Source: an uncultured Bacteroidia bacterium (lineage in GTDB: Bacteria > Bacteroidota > Bacteroidia > Bacteroidales > UBA932). From it: 64,000 nt of DNA. Numbering within the stretch: the first letter of the stretch is position 1; each line of letters starts with the position of its first letter. Below the pieces are notes generated by a model. That model saw nothing but the letters and a program-made list of their open reading frames with translations, made no database searches and was not told where the DNA came from. Both the position numbers and the translations under genes were made by a program. Positions 17,682-25,938 of this stretch are shown piece after piece. The stretch is taken from contig CACZCQ010000003.1 of assembly GCA_902779765.1 (NCBI GenBank), positions 244,035 through 308,034 of the forward strand, written 5' to 3'.

Positions 17682-19091
17682 TTATTCGACCGTTATCGAG
17701 TTCAGGAGGGGGAGCTTGCCGTCTCCGATCAGCTTGATGATAAGTTCGCCGAACAAGGTGTTCTGCCAGGCGAACCACTCGCGTGTGAATCTTTCGGGAT
17801 TGTCCTTGTGGAATGACTCATGCATGAAGCCGGTGCCTGCATCTGTCTTCATCAAGGTTTCGATGCACCACTTGATTTCCGCATCATCTCTGGAGGTGAA
17901 GGCTTTCATCATGATGCTCATCGGCCAGACCATATCGAAGCCGATGTGCGGACCGCCGATTCCTTCCCCGGCCTTGCCCTTGAAGAAATAGGGATTGTCC
18001 TCGCTCCAGACAAAGCGCCTGGTATTCTGGTAGATACTGTCATCGGGAGTGACATCACCCAGGTAAGCCATGGCCAGCAGGCTGGGGACATTCGCGTCAT
18101 CCATCATAAGTTTGTTGCCGTATCCGTCGACTTCGTATGGGTAGATGGTTCCGTATTTCGGGTGTTCTATGGTGGCATAGGCCTGTAGCGCTTCCTGGAC
18201 TTCGTCCGCAAGGCCACGGCATTCAAGGGCAAGGTCTTTCTCTCCGTTGACCTTTTCCAGGATCTCCGCAGCCTTGCGCAGGGATGTGACCGCAAAGAAG
18301 TTGGACGGGATCAGGAACTCGTAGATGGTGGCGTCGTCGGACGGACGGAAAGCCGAGGCGATAAGCCCGACAGGCTTGACAGGATTGCCGAAACCGTGGT
18401 TCGATTTGGTGTCGGTCTGGGTCTCGGTCTCTCTCTGGAAGCGGTACGGACCGGGTCCTTCCTTGCGTTGCTGGGCCTTGAATGTGGTCAGGATATTCCT
18501 TATGGCATTGATCCAGGTCTCACCGAATACGGAAGTATCTCCAGTGGTCTTCCAATACTGGTAAGCTAGACGGATAGGGTAGCAATCCGAATCGATCTCC
18601 CATTTGCGCTCGTGCAGGTTGGGATTCATCTTCGTGCGGTCTGTCTGCCATCCGGTTCCGGTCGGCCCGTCATTGAAAGCATTGGCGTACGGGTCGATGC
18701 AGATCAGGCTGAACTGGCAGTTGATCACACCCGCGAGCATGTTCCTGAGATGCCGGTCTTGATTGGCCAGCTGTACATATGGCCAGACCTGGGCTCCGGA
18801 GTCCCTGAGCCACATAGCGTGGATGTCTCCGGTGTAGACGAAAGTCCTCCAGTTGCCGTTTTCATCCTTGCCGAAATGGACGGTCGTATCGAGGGTGTTG
18901 GGGTAGCAGTTGGAAAACATCCAGGCCAGCTTGGCATTCGTCAGCTGAGCACTCACTTCCTTGATCTTCGCTTCCACTGCTTCGCTGCGGAAGAGCCTTT
19001 CTCCGGGAGCGGGACGTTTGGACTCGTAGGACTGGGCTCCGGCCGTATACATGCAGGCGAAGAGAGCCAGGGTAATCAGTATTCTTTTCAT
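17682..19091 (-). CDS. GH125 exo-alpha-1,6-mannosidase
   Basis: Secreted or periplasmic glycoside hydrolase, 469 aa including a signal peptide (MKRILITLALFACMYTAGAQ). GH125 enzymes are inverting, metal-independent alpha-mannosidases with an (alpha/alpha)6 barrel. Signature blocks seen are VYTGDIHAMWLRDSGAQVWPY (about 89-109), EIDSDCYPIRLAYQYW, and GGPHIGFDMVWPMS near the C-terminus. The ATG at 19091 was chosen because it begins the signal peptide; the upstream extension crosses the divergent promoter. Probably trims alpha-mannose from N-glycans or yeast mannan. No SusC/SusD pair is present in the window. Confidence 0.93.
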   Translation of the reverse strand: MKRILITLALFACMYTAGAQSYESKRPAPGERLFRSEAVEAKIKEVSAQLTNAKLAWMFSNCYPNTLDTTVHFGKDENGNWRTFVYTGDIHAMWLRDSGAQVWPYVQLANQDRHLRNMLAGVINCQFSLICIDPYANAFNDGPTGTGWQTDRTKMNPNLHERKWEIDSDCYPIRLAYQYWKTTGDTSVFGETWINAIRNILTTFKAQQRKEGPGPYRFQRETETQTDTKSNHGFGNPVKPVGLIASAFRPSDDATIYEFLIPSNFFAVTSLRKAAEILEKVNGEKDLALECRGLADEVQEALQAYATIEHPKYGTIYPYEVDGYGNKLMMDDANVPSLLAMAYLGDVTPDDSIYQNTRRFVWSEDNPYFFKGKAGEGIGGPHIGFDMVWPMSIMMKAFTSRDDAEIKWCIETLMKTDAGTGFMHESFHKDNPERFTREWFAWQNTLFGELIIKLIGDGKLPLLNSITVE

Positions 19092-19118
19092 TATAGAGCA
19101 GTTATTTTCGGTCTTTAA

Positions 19119-19126
19119 CAAATATA
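19119..19126 (-). promoter_or_regulatory. -7 element TATATTTG for the GH125 gene
   Basis: Reverse-strand TAnnTTTG match, 28 bp upstream of the GH125 ATG in the divergent spacer between two glycoside hydrolase genes. Confidence 0.6.
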
Positions 19127-19165
19127 GCGCTTTTTGCAGATATTCTTTTTCTCTAGCATTATGAT

Positions 19166-19173
19166 TATATTTG
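19166..19173 (+). promoter_or_regulatory. -7 element TATATTTG for the GH2 gene
   Basis: Forward TAnnTTTG match, 36 bp before the GH2 ATG. Together with the 19119-19126 element it gives two outward-facing promoters in the same 118-bp spacer. Confidence 0.6.
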
Positions 19174-19209
19174 TATTTACGGTTTGAAACAAACAACACT
19201 TCACAGATA

Positions 19210-21090
19210 ATGAAAGCAAGATTCATCGTTATGGCTGCCGCCGCCCTCCTGGTCGCGGGCAGTATCAATGCACAGCAATGGAGCCCTGCAGGAGACAGGA
19301 TCAGGACACCCTGGGCCGAAGAGGTCTCGCCGACGAACTCCCATCCCGAATATCCCCGTCCCCAGATGGTCCGTTCCGAATGGCAGTCTCTCAATGGTCT
19401 CTGGGATTACGCCATTACCCCGAAGTCGGAGCCTAGACCCGCCAAATTCGACGGGAAGATCCTGGTTCCTTTCGCTGTCGAGTCATCCCTTTCCGGTGTT
19501 GGCAGGAAGGTGACTCCGGACGACGCCCTTTGGTACAAGACCACTTTCACGGTCCCCTCTGCTTGGAAAGGCAGGAGACTTATGCTCAATTTTGACGCCG
19601 TCGATTGGAAGACTGTGGTTTACGTCAATGACATACAGATCGGTTCCCACACAGGTGGCTATACTCATTTCTCATTTGATGTGACTCCTTATCTTAAGAA
19701 CGGGGCCAACTCCCTTGTCCTGAAAGTCGAGGATGCAACAGACAACGATTTCCAGCCTCGTGGGAAGCAGGTTTCCAAGCCCTCCGGAATCTGGTACACC
19801 GCCGTCTCTGGTATCTGGCAGAGCGTATGGATGGAGCCTGTTGCCCCCGCCCATGTGACCGATTACAATGTGGTCTCAAGCATAAAGGAGAAAGCCATCA
19901 ATGTCACTGTTGACGCCGAAGGTGTTCAGGAAGGTGATGTGATCAAGGTCTTCCTCCTCGACGGAGGTATTGGATATTCCACTGAGACCGCTAACGCCGC
20001 GAAGACCGCCACTGACGGATTGTATGCTGTACTCGCATCCGGGATGACGGTCCCAGGCGGTACGGTGACGCTCAATGTCAGGAATCCAAAACTCTGGTCT
20101 CCTGATTCTCCTTATCTCTATGGCCTTGATATCCAGATTCTCAGGAATGGCAAGGTCATAGACAAGGTCGCTTCTTATACAGCCATGCGTGAGGTCGGAG
20201 CATACAGGAAGAATGGCAACACCAAGCTCATGGGGCTTAACGGAGAGGGCTTGTTCCAGCTTGGACCTCTTGACCAGGGCTGGTGGCCGGACGGACTTTA
20301 TACCGCACCCACTGATGAAGCTCTCAGATTCGACATCCAGAAGACAAAGGACTTCGGATTCAACATGATCCGCAAGCACATCAAGGTCGAGCCTGACCGT
20401 TGGTTCTATTACTGCGACCAGATTGGAATCATAGTATGGCAGGACATGCCTTCTTTCGGCGGCAGCAAGAAGTGGGGCATGTACTATTACGGAGAGGGCG
20501 AGGATTTCCCCGCCACACCCGAGGCCAAGGCCAATTACTACAAAGAGTGGACGGAGATCATCAATCAGGTCAAGAAGTTCCAGTGCATCGCAGTTTGGGT
20601 GCCTTTTAACGAGGCTTGGAGCCAATTTGACACCAAGGATGTCGTCGCCTACACCAAAAAGCTTGATCCAACCAGACTTGTCAACCAGTCTTCAGGTGGT
20701 AACTGGGAAGAAGGTGTCGGTGACATCCTCGACAACCACCATTATCCCTACCCCGCCTTTAGGATGTGGGACAAGAACATGATCAATGTCCTGGGTGAAT
20801 ATGGTGGAATCGGACTGCCTGTCGAAGGACATCTCTGGCAGGCGGACAAGAACTGGGGATATGTCCAGTACAAGAATGGGGACGAGGTCCTGGCCGAGTA
20901 CGCTTCATTCGCCGAGCAGCTCAAGCAGCTCATCAAGCAGGGTTGCAGCGCCGCGGTCTATACCCAGACGACCGATGTGGAAATCGAGATTAACGGTCTC
21001 ATGACTTATGACCGCAAGGTCATCAAGATGGACGAGAAGAAACTCCGCGCCGTCAACGAAGGCATAATCAAGTCAATGCCAGTCAAATAA
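19210..21090 (+). CDS. GH2 family glycoside hydrolase (beta-galactosidase/glucuronidase-like)
   Basis: Secreted or periplasmic retaining glycosidase, 626 aa with signal peptide (AAALLVAGSINAQ). Domain order is sugar-binding jelly roll (about 40-200), Ig-like (about 205-310) and TIM barrel (about 315-620). The general acid/base is Glu468 in PFNEAW, and the nucleophile is Glu530 in VLGEYGG. Specificity cannot be fixed: I do not see a clear NxK motif typical of beta-glucuronidases. Start at the ATG that opens the signal peptide. It heads a run with a sugar-acid kinase, a LarA homologue, gnd and an SDR, which makes an acidic or oxidised sugar substrate plausible. Confidence 0.88.
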   Translation: MKARFIVMAAAALLVAGSINAQQWSPAGDRIRTPWAEEVSPTNSHPEYPRPQMVRSEWQSLNGLWDYAITPKSEPRPAKFDGKILVPFAVESSLSGVGRKVTPDDALWYKTTFTVPSAWKGRRLMLNFDAVDWKTVVYVNDIQIGSHTGGYTHFSFDVTPYLKNGANSLVLKVEDATDNDFQPRGKQVSKPSGIWYTAVSGIWQSVWMEPVAPAHVTDYNVVSSIKEKAINVTVDAEGVQEGDVIKVFLLDGGIGYSTETANAAKTATDGLYAVLASGMTVPGGTVTLNVRNPKLWSPDSPYLYGLDIQILRNGKVIDKVASYTAMREVGAYRKNGNTKLMGLNGEGLFQLGPLDQGWWPDGLYTAPTDEALRFDIQKTKDFGFNMIRKHIKVEPDRWFYYCDQIGIIVWQDMPSFGGSKKWGMYYYGEGEDFPATPEAKANYYKEWTEIINQVKKFQCIAVWVPFNEAWSQFDTKDVVAYTKKLDPTRLVNQSSGGNWEEGVGDILDNHHYPYPAFRMWDKNMINVLGEYGGIGLPVEGHLWQADKNWGYVQYKNGDEVLAEYASFAEQLKQLIKQGCSAAVYTQTTDVEIEINGLMTYDRKVIKMDEKKLRAVNEGIIKSMPVK

Positions 21091-21101
21091 CCTGTTTAAT
21101 T

Positions 21102-22172
21102 ATGGATATAAGGAATAAACGCTATGCCCTGCTGGTTCCTACCAGCATGGGTTTGCGTGTCACGCCGGAGAACGGGCAGCCTGTCCAGTCGAGTGATGTC
21201 CTGCATCTGCAGGCCACCAGTGCCGAGACAAATGTCGCTAGCATCTCCTCTTATCTCGGCCTTCCGGTCAAGGTGCTGACCACCTTCGTGGAGGGCAGTC
21301 CCTTCGCCGCTTTCATCAAGTCCAACCTCCGCTCCCGCGGGATGGACTTCGAGGGACCTGAAGTGCCTCAGGGAGGCCCCTGGGGGTACAGGCACCAGAT
21401 AAACGTGGCCGACAGCGGCTACGGTTCACGCGGCCCGAGGGTATGGAACGACCGCGCCGGCGAAGTGGGCAGAACCTTGAATGTCAAGGGTTTCGACCTC
21501 GACAGGATATTCGGGAAAGAAGGGGTGGAGATCGTCCATCTCTCCGGACTGATCGCGGCGCTCAGCCCCGATACCAGCCGCTTCTGCCTCGAGATTGCAA
21601 GGAAGGCTAAGGAATATGGGACCAGGATAAGTTTCGACCTCAACTACAGGGCGTCTTTCTGGGCCGGAAGGGAGGAGGAACTCCGTGCCGTTTTCAGTGA
21701 GATATGTTCCCTTGCCGACATCCTTATCGGTAACGAGGAAGATTTCCAGTTATGCCTGGGGATTCCCGGACCAGAGGCAGGTGGCAAGGACATCTCCGCC
21801 AAGATCGAAGGGTTCAAGGAGATGATCCGCCGTGTAAGGAAGGAATACCCGGCCGCTCAGGTATTCGCCACCACCCTTCGCCAGGTCAACAATACCAACA
21901 GCCACAACTGGGGCGCGATCATGCTTGAAGGAGACACCTGGCATGTCGTCGAGCCTCGTGAGATACATGTGCTGGACAGGATCGGAGGCGGCGACGGTTT
22001 CGTCGGAGGCCTGCTTTACGCGATACTCAAGGGTTGGGAACCCGAAAAATGGATCCAGTTCGGATGGGCCTGCGGTGCACTTGCCACGACCTTCCTTACC
22101 GACTATGCACAGCCTGCCGATGAAGACCAGGTCTGGAGCATCTGGAAAGGCAATGCGAGGGTAAAACGCTAG
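21102..22172 (+). CDS. PfkB-family sugar kinase, 2-dehydro-3-deoxygluconokinase-like
   Basis: Cytoplasmic ribokinase-fold kinase, 356 aa. Blocks are TSAETNVASISSYLGLPV near the N-terminus, the central ISFDLNYRASFW, a GNEEDFQ motif, and the C-terminal anion-hole/catalytic-base block DRIGGGDGFVGGLLYAIL. The last replaces the common GAGD with GGGD but keeps the Asp. The sequence resembles KDG kinases, which phosphorylate 2-keto-3-deoxygluconate. The gene begins 11 bp after GH2 and ends 3 bp before the LarA-like gene, supporting a role in uronate or aldonate use. Fructokinase-type activity is the main alternative. Confidence 0.85.
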   Translation: MDIRNKRYALLVPTSMGLRVTPENGQPVQSSDVLHLQATSAETNVASISSYLGLPVKVLTTFVEGSPFAAFIKSNLRSRGMDFEGPEVPQGGPWGYRHQINVADSGYGSRGPRVWNDRAGEVGRTLNVKGFDLDRIFGKEGVEIVHLSGLIAALSPDTSRFCLEIARKAKEYGTRISFDLNYRASFWAGREEELRAVFSEICSLADILIGNEEDFQLCLGIPGPEAGGKDISAKIEGFKEMIRRVRKEYPAAQVFATTLRQVNNTNSHNWGAIMLEGDTWHVVEPREIHVLDRIGGGDGFVGGLLYAILKGWEPEKWIQFGWACGALATTFLTDYAQPADEDQVWSIWKGNARVKR

Positions 22173-22175
22173 GCC

Positions 22176-23453
22176 ATGCTCTATTTCGCAAGGGGATCGG
22201 AGACCGACATCATCTCGGCTGAAGAAACAAGGGCCATCCTGAAGGATGTCTTCGACAGGATGGGCCCCAGGAAGAGGGTGCTGGCCATTCCTCCGGACTA
22301 CACCAGGCTCAATTCCTTTGCCGGCCCCGTCACGGAGATGGTGAACGATTATTTCGGGGAGCGACTTACCGATGTGATGCCGGCCCTTGGGACGCATACA
22401 CCCATGACTGAGGAACAGATCTCATCCATGTTCGGCTCCGTCCCTCCCGCCAAATTCCGTGTCCACGACTGGCGCAACGACGTCGTCACGGTGGGGGAGG
22501 TCCCGGCCTCGTTCGTCAGCGAGGTATCGGAAGGCCGTGTGAGCTATCCCATGCCTGCCCAGGTGAACAGGCTCCTTCTCGATCCCTCGTTCGACCTCAT
22601 CCTTTCGATAGGACAGGTAGTACCTCACGAGGTGATCGGTATGGCCAACTACACCAAGAACATATTCGTAGGTGTCGGGGGATCCGAAGGGATTAACAAA
22701 AGCCATTTCCTCGGAGCTTCCTACGGCATGGAGAGGATAATGGGGCGGGCGAAGACCCCGGTAAGGGACGTCCTTGAATATTCCAGGACCCATTTCATCC
22801 CCGACCTTCCGATAGTGTACATACTTACCGTCCGTGCCAAGGATGAGACCTCAGGCGAACTGGTGACAAGGGGGTTTTTCATAGGCGACGATTTCGAATG
22901 TTTCGAGAAGGCATCGAAGCTTTCGCTCGAGACCAATTTCATAATGGTCGAGAAGGAAATACGCAAATGCGTCGTATGGCTCGACCCTGCTGAGTTCAAG
23001 AGCACGTGGCTTGGTAACAAGGCCATCTACCGCACCCGCATGGCCCTGGCAGACGGAGCGGAGCTCGTGGTGCTCGCACCGGCTCTGAAGGAATTCGGTG
23101 AAGATCCAGCCATAGACACCCTCATACGCAAATATGGTTACAAGGGCACTCCGCACACCCTGGAAGCGACGGAGGCCAACAAGGATCTCCAGGACAACCT
23201 CGGGGCGTCCGCCCATCTCATCCACGGGTCTTCCGAAGGCAGGTTCAGGATAACCTATTGTCCGGGTCCCGGGGTGAGCAGGGAAGAGATTGAAAGTGTC
23301 GGATTCGGCTACGGTGACCTCGATGAGGCCATGCGCCGCTATCCGGCCGATATAATGAAAGACGGATGGAACATCATGCCCGACGGCGAGGAGGTATATT
23401 ACATCTCCAATCCCGCCCTCGGCCTCTGGGCCCATCCTTCAAGATTTGTTTAA
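22176..23453 (+). CDS. LarA-family nickel-pincer racemase/epimerase homologue (DUF2088)
   Basis: 425 aa, cytoplasmic. The residues that define lactate racemase LarA are present with the same spacing: Asp41/Arg44 (DYTR; Asp72/Arg75 in L. plantarum LarA), His74 in GTHTPMTEE (His108), His151 (His174), Lys161 exactly 10 residues later (Lys184, the covalent cofactor site) and His177 exactly 16 later (His200, nickel ligand). The enzyme should therefore carry the nickel-pincer nucleotide cofactor. LarA relatives racemise or epimerise lactate, malate or sugar acids at C2. The neighbours (KDG-kinase-like, gnd, SDR) favour an aldonate substrate. No LarB, LarC or LarE is in the window. Confidence 0.85.
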   Translation: MLYFARGSETDIISAEETRAILKDVFDRMGPRKRVLAIPPDYTRLNSFAGPVTEMVNDYFGERLTDVMPALGTHTPMTEEQISSMFGSVPPAKFRVHDWRNDVVTVGEVPASFVSEVSEGRVSYPMPAQVNRLLLDPSFDLILSIGQVVPHEVIGMANYTKNIFVGVGGSEGINKSHFLGASYGMERIMGRAKTPVRDVLEYSRTHFIPDLPIVYILTVRAKDETSGELVTRGFFIGDDFECFEKASKLSLETNFIMVEKEIRKCVVWLDPAEFKSTWLGNKAIYRTRMALADGAELVVLAPALKEFGEDPAIDTLIRKYGYKGTPHTLEATEANKDLQDNLGASAHLIHGSSEGRFRITYCPGPGVSREEIESVGFGYGDLDEAMRRYPADIMKDGWNIMPDGEEVYYISNPALGLWAHPSRFV

Positions 23454-23460
23454 TGGTTAT

Positions 23461-23587
23461 GTCAAGGCACCTATCCTCCAAGAACCACTGCCACCCTCGG
23501 CACGTTAAGAGGGGGGACCGGAGCGGAACGTAGTGAAGCGAGCGGTGGGGCCGCGAAGCGGCGGTTCGGGAGGAGAGGTGCCTTGAC
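23461..23587. repeat. 127-bp element with 19-bp terminal inverted repeats
   Basis: Left end GTCAAGGCACCTATCCTCC (23461-23479) and the inverted right end (23569-23587) match at 18 of 19 positions. The interior is GC-rich (mostly G and C in blocks such as GAAGCGAGCGG and GCGAAGCGGCGG) and partly self-complementary, so the whole unit could fold into a long imperfect hairpin. It fills nearly the entire spacer between the LarA-like gene and gnd. No open frame and no evident target-site duplication. It looks MITE- or REP-like. Confidence 0.75.
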
Positions 23588-23603
23588 AAAAAAGAATAAA
23601 AGA

Positions 23604-25061
23604 ATGAAAGCAGTATCAGACATCGGACTTGTGGGTCTCGCCGTCATGGGCGAGAACCTGGCTTTGAACATGGAGAGCAAGGGCTTCCATGTGAGCGTCT
23701 TCAATCGTACGGTCGAGAAAGTGGACCGTTTCATGGAGGGCCGCGGCAAAGGCCTCAACTTCTACGGAGCGCACTCCCTGGAGGACTTCGTCGCATCCCT
23801 GAAGAGCCCCAGGAAAGTATTCCTCATGGTCAAGGCCGGAAAGCCCGTGGACGAGTTCATCGACAGGCTCATCCCTCTCCTGGACAAGGGAGACATAATC
23901 ATTGACGGTGGCAACACCCATTTCCCGGACACCGCCCGCAGGACCGAATATGTTGAAAGCAAGGGTCTCCTGTACATCGGCACAGGTGTTTCCGGAGGTG
24001 AGGAAGGAGCACTCAAGGGCCCTTCCATGATGCCCGGCGGCTCCCTGGCGGCATGGCCTTTCGTCAAACCAATATTCCAGGGCATAAGCGCCAAGGTCGC
24101 TGACGGCACGCCTTGCTGCGACTGGGTCGGACAGGGAGGTGCAGGCCATTTCGTGAAGATGGTCCACAACGGTATCGAATACGGTGACATCCAGCTCATA
24201 TGCGAGTGCTACCAGATAATGAAGGACATCCTCGGAATGACCAACGAGGAGATGCATGAAACCTTCGCCGAATGGAACAGGGGAGACCTCGACAGCTACC
24301 TCATCGAAATAACCCGCGACATCCTGGCGAAGAAGGACGGGGAAGGAAAGTATGTCCTCGACTATATCCTTGACACTGCAGGCCAGAAGGGTACCGGCAA
24401 ATGGACCGCTATCTCGGCCCTTGACCTGGGCGAGCCCCTGACCTTGATAAGCGAATCCGTCTATGCCCGCTGCCTGTCCGCCTTGAAGGATGAAAGGGTG
24501 AAGGCTTCCGGGATCCTGGAAGGTCCTAAGCCGGTCAGGTTCACCGGTGACAGGAAGGCTTTCCTGGAAGACTTGAGGAGGGCCCTGTTCGCATCCAAGG
24601 TCGTCTCATACGCCCAGGGTTATTCCCTTATGAGGGCAGCTGCAAAGGAATATGGCTGGGACCTCAATTACGGCGGAATCGCCCTTCTCTGGAGAGGAGG
24701 ATGCATCATCCGCAGCGTATTCCTCGGAAAGATCAAGGATGCGTTCGACAAGGATCCAAACCTTGCAAATATCCTTCTCGATCCCTATTTCAAGGATAAG
24801 CTGTCCGAGGCCCAGACCGGCTGGAGGAATGTCATCGCCCAGGCCGTCGTGAACGGAGTTCCCGCCCCTTGCATGACCGCCGCCCTTGAGTATTATGACG
24901 GCTACCGCACCGAAAGGCTTCCCGCCAACCTGCTGCAGGCCCAGAGGGACTATTTCGGTGCCCATACTTATGAAAGGACTGACCGTCCCCGCGGGGAGTT
25001 CTTCCACACCAACTGGACCGGCCATGGCGGCGATACCGTCTCCGGGACATACACCGTATAA
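23604..25061 (+). CDS. gnd: 6-phosphogluconate dehydrogenase (decarboxylating)
   Basis: NADP- or NAD-dependent oxidative decarboxylation of 6-phosphogluconate to ribulose 5-phosphate and CO2, in the cytoplasm. 485 aa from the ATG at 23604; a TTG seven codons upstream lies inside the inverted-repeat element and was rejected. Rossmann fingerprint GLAVMGENLALNMESKG, then substrate block IDGGNTHFPDTARR, VSGGEEGALKGPS, and the catalytic Lys/His region GAGHFVKMVHNGIEYGD. C-terminal RTDRPRGEFFHTNW is the usual end. No zwf or pgl adjoins, so 6-phosphogluconate may come from gluconate here. Confidence 0.96.
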   Translation: MKAVSDIGLVGLAVMGENLALNMESKGFHVSVFNRTVEKVDRFMEGRGKGLNFYGAHSLEDFVASLKSPRKVFLMVKAGKPVDEFIDRLIPLLDKGDIIIDGGNTHFPDTARRTEYVESKGLLYIGTGVSGGEEGALKGPSMMPGGSLAAWPFVKPIFQGISAKVADGTPCCDWVGQGGAGHFVKMVHNGIEYGDIQLICECYQIMKDILGMTNEEMHETFAEWNRGDLDSYLIEITRDILAKKDGEGKYVLDYILDTAGQKGTGKWTAISALDLGEPLTLISESVYARCLSALKDERVKASGILEGPKPVRFTGDRKAFLEDLRRALFASKVVSYAQGYSLMRAAAKEYGWDLNYGGIALLWRGGCIIRSVFLGKIKDAFDKDPNLANILLDPYFKDKLSEAQTGWRNVIAQAVVNGVPAPCMTAALEYYDGYRTERLPANLLQAQRDYFGAHTYERTDRPRGEFFHTNWTGHGGDTVSGTYTV

Positions 25062-25078
25062 CAATAAACGATCCTGAT

Positions 25079-25918
25079 ATGAAGTATTCATTTGATGACC
25101 TGAAAGGTCGTAACTGCGTTATTACCGGCGGTTTCGGTGTGATCGGAACCGCCTTGACCAGGGGACTTGCAGAGGCCGGTGTCAACCTGGCAGTGATCAG
25201 CCGTTCAGCTGACAATCCTGCAAAGGGCGAAGCTATCGCCGCCGAATTCGGGGTGAAGTGCATAGGCATCTCCGCCAGTACCCTGGACCAGGCCGCCCTC
25301 GAGGCCGCCCTCGAACTGATCCACGAGAAACTCGGGAAGGTCGACATCCTCATCAACTGCGCCGGAGGAAACTCTCCCAAGGCAACCTGCAAGGCCGAGC
25401 AGATGAATCCAGGCGATGACCTGGGAGACACTTTCTACGGCCTTGACCTGAGTGGTTTCGACCAGGTGTTCGACCTTAATTTCAAGGGTACCCTCCTGGC
25501 GACCAAGGTATTCACCCGGGACATGGTGGAGGCAGGGAAAGGCAATGTCCTGAATATCTCCTCGATGAATTCGATCCGTCCCCTGACCAAGATCCCGGCT
25601 TATTCGGCCGCCAAGGGAGCGATCAACAATTTCACACAGTGGTATGCTGTCCATGTGGCCCAGATGGGCATCCGCTGCAATGCCATAGCTCCCGGCTTCT
25701 TCCTGACCGACCAGAACCGCTTCCTGCTTACTGATGAGAAGACCGGAGCGCTGAAGCCCCGCGGAGAGAAGATCATCGCCAACACTCCGACACACAAGTT
25801 CGGCGAGCCGGAGGACCTGGTGGGCACGATGCTCTATCTCCTGAGCGACATGTCCTCGTTCGTCACGGGAATAATAATCCCCGTCGACGGCGGCTACAGC
25901 GCATTCGGCGGGGTTTAA
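25079..25918 (+). CDS. SDR-family oxidoreductase, fructuronate reductase-like
   Basis: 279-aa short-chain dehydrogenase. Dinucleotide-binding GGFGVIGTALTRGLAEAG (a variant of TGxxxGxG), NCAGGNSP, the catalytic Ser in NISSMNS and the YSAAKGA Tyr-xxx-Lys pair are present, and C-terminal VDGGYSAFGGV ends it. SDR proteins of this type in Bacteroidota act as D-mannonate oxidoreductase (fructuronate reductase) in hexuronate catabolism. That call fits the neighbouring KDG-kinase-like gene, but uxuA and uxaC are not in the window and gluconate 5-dehydrogenase is a close alternative. Located 17 bp after gnd; converges with the GH29 gene. Confidence 0.8.
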   Translation: MKYSFDDLKGRNCVITGGFGVIGTALTRGLAEAGVNLAVISRSADNPAKGEAIAAEFGVKCIGISASTLDQAALEAALELIHEKLGKVDILINCAGGNSPKATCKAEQMNPGDDLGDTFYGLDLSGFDQVFDLNFKGTLLATKVFTRDMVEAGKGNVLNISSMNSIRPLTKIPAYSAAKGAINNFTQWYAVHVAQMGIRCNAIAPGFFLTDQNRFLLTDEKTGALKPRGEKIIANTPTHKFGEPEDLVGTMLYLLSDMSSFVTGIIIPVDGGYSAFGGV

Positions 25919-25938
25919 GGATCTCGCGGTCAAGGTAA

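Noticed and set aside
23461-23587. Insertion sequence
   Set aside because: No transposase or open frame is present; at most a non-autonomous element.
23583-23603. TTG start of gnd
   Set aside because: It lies in the right inverted repeat and adds a Lys-rich stretch not expected in Gnd; the ATG at 23604 directly precedes the Rossmann fold.
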